Positions 63,082-64,000 of a stretch of 64,000 bases of DNA are shown piece by piece. Source of the DNA: Halobacteriovorax sp. (GTDB taxonomy: Bacteria; Bdellovibrionota; Bacteriovoracia; Bacteriovoracales; Bacteriovoracaceae); the NCBI GenBank assembly GCA_002720865.1, contig PBIO01000030.1:186001-250000 (forward strand), read 5' to 3'. The notes under the pieces are model-generated. The model was not told where the DNA came from. It searched no databases and worked only from the letters and a program-made list of their open reading frames with translations. The position numbers and the translations under genes were made by a program. Position 1 is the stretch's first letter. Every line of letters starts with the position of its first letter.

Positions 63082-64000
63082 AAGCAGTATTCTATTAATA
63101 GTATTCCTGGTTTGCTTGAACAACGTATATGCAAATAGTTCATCAACCAAGCATCCAGGAATAATTGAATCTTTAGAAGTACTCTTAGACCTCCATAAGA
63201 AGCAATTCAAACTTCTTGCTTCAAAGGTGCGTCGAAACCCCAAAGTGTTGTCGAGTATCTCTAATATAAAAGAGCTAGGACTTCATCCTTTCTTTGTTAG
63301 AAGTATTATTTTTCACAGTGACGAAAAATATCTTCGTCTTGCAGGTCAAAATAAGTGTATTTTCTATTCTCTTTTAGAAAATGACCTCCTAAAGACGGCA
63401 GAAGGTAGAATCAAAAACGTTATTGTTAACTTTACGACAACTGATAATAAAAAAGAATCTGCGATTTTAACTAAAAATGATTTTATTAGCCAGGTTTATA
63501 AAAAAGAGTGTCCAACTAAAAAAGAAACCTCTCTTCTTTTCTCGGATGAAAATATTAATAGTACTTTAAAAAAAATAGATTTTCCGACACCCGAAAATAA
63601 AAAAGACTGTGAAACAATCCTAGAAGACTGGCAAAGAAATCCGTTCACACCTTACCTATGCCGAGTTCCAGAGCATATTCAATTAGGTAATATAGCCAGG
63701 AAAAAACTTGAAAGAACTGATAACTCCGCTTTTTCAAAGAGAAGGTTTTTTGTAGAGCTCATAAGAAGATCAGAATTTTTAAAAAAGAAAATCCCTTATT
63801 TTGAACGATCTTATCTTAATAATCTCTGTTACGGACTTTCAAATAGCGAGAAGTTCTGTCGGCCCTACGTATCAGATGACGTTTGGTCTAAAGTGATTAG
63901 TGGAGAATTTCCGAATTACTTTCTAGAACCTAAATGTAAAGCAGCTTTAGGTAAGTCTACCCTAACAAAAACACAGTTAAAATCTTGTGCCTCAAAATTT
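63047..64000 (+). CDS. Partial exported protein of unknown function
   Basis: Runs off the right edge with 318 codons in view. The frame starts at ATG 63047, overlapping the end of the Fe-S oxidoreductase by 35 bases. An N-terminal hydrophobic stretch (KSSILLIVFLVCLNNVYA) looks like a signal peptide with a short n-region. The mature part is basic and contains at least nine Cys residues (for example KDCETILEDWQRNPFTPYLC and NNLCYGLSNSEKFCRPY), spaced as in a disulfide-bonded secreted protein. Family not recognised. The overlap makes co-expression with the oxidoreductase likely. Confidence 0.65.
   Translation, partial: MWPLYWPSQFYKSSILLIVFLVCLNNVYANSSSTKHPGIIESLEVLLDLHKKQFKLLASKVRRNPKVLSSISNIKELGLHPFFVRSIIFHSDEKYLRLAGQNKCIFYSLLENDLLKTAEGRIKNVIVNFTTTDNKKESAILTKNDFISQVYKKECPTKKETSLLFSDENINSTLKKIDFPTPENKKDCETILEDWQRNPFTPYLCRVPEHIQLGNIARKKLERTDNSAFSKRRFFVELIRRSEFLKKKIPYFERSYLNNLCYGLSNSEKFCRPYVSDDVWSKVISGEFPNYFLEPKCKAALGKSTLTKTQLKSCASKF

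Overview
The window is a gene-dense, low-GC (roughly 35-38 %) bacterial chromosome segment with no rRNA, tRNA, CRISPR array, insertion sequence or prophage that I can see. The mix of genes suggests a member of the Bdellovibrionota, most likely a Bacteriovorax/Halobacteriovorax-like relative: an Agl/Glt-type gliding-motor cluster otherwise known from Myxococcus and Bdellovibrio, regulators resembling the HTH plus DUF4423 (TIGR02147) type, an OMP_myx_plus-type beta-barrel, AddAB instead of RecBCD, and many exported proteins of unknown family. The taxonomic call is inference from gene content.

Region 1 (1-8.7 kb) is a surface polysaccharide locus: two Gmd-family dehydratases, GDP-fucose synthase, GalE, a WcaJ-type priming transferase, two GT4 glycosyltransferases, a methyltransferase and the start of a possible third transferase. 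Region 2 (8.9-12.9 kb) is accessory: a coiled-coil lipoprotein, a DUF4423-like regulator coupled to a small Gly-rich exported protein, and a soluble histidine kinase followed by AlkB. Region 3 (12.9-28.8 kb) is centred on B12 and methionine: metF-metH, then btuDCF diverging from a cobalamin riboswitch and btuB. It also holds a split HTH pair, an EEP-family hydrolase, Psd, an HtrA protease, an NtrC-type response regulator and CysQ. Region 4 (28.7-36.3 kb) holds a YejABE-type peptide importer without its ATPase, then exported or unknown proteins, a matrixin-like metalloprotease with a GlyGly-CTERM-like tail, and a structured 5' leader RNA. Region 5 (36.3-43 kb) is housekeeping: a DUF2064 transferase, groESL, polA, an RDD protein and trxA. 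Region 6 (43.1-53.2 kb) is the motor cluster: a TolQ-like and two TolR-like proteins converge on a six-gene operon of FHA-TM-TonB-like protein, small exported protein, TPR lipoprotein, two large TPR proteins and a beta-barrel. Region 7 (53.2-64 kb) has addA-addB, hslO (Hsp33), a lipoprotein, an EMO/HdrD-like membrane Fe-S oxidoreductase and a partial exported protein.

Logical links: B12 import (btuBFCD) feeds MetH, and the riboswitch is the visible control. The lone histidine kinase (11.6 kb) and the lone NtrC-type regulator (27.9 kb) share a GTCCC-N5-GGGAC inverted repeat in their upstream regions, so they may form one two-component system. The TolQ/TolR-like proteins probably power the FHA-TonB/TPR/beta-barrel envelope complex. 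The most novel-looking element is the leader RNA at 36.12-36.25 kb: it can be drawn as a promoter, a hairpin, a pseudoknot enclosing a small hairpin, a strong Shine-Dalgarno and an 11-codon upstream reading frame overlapping the start of an exported-protein gene.
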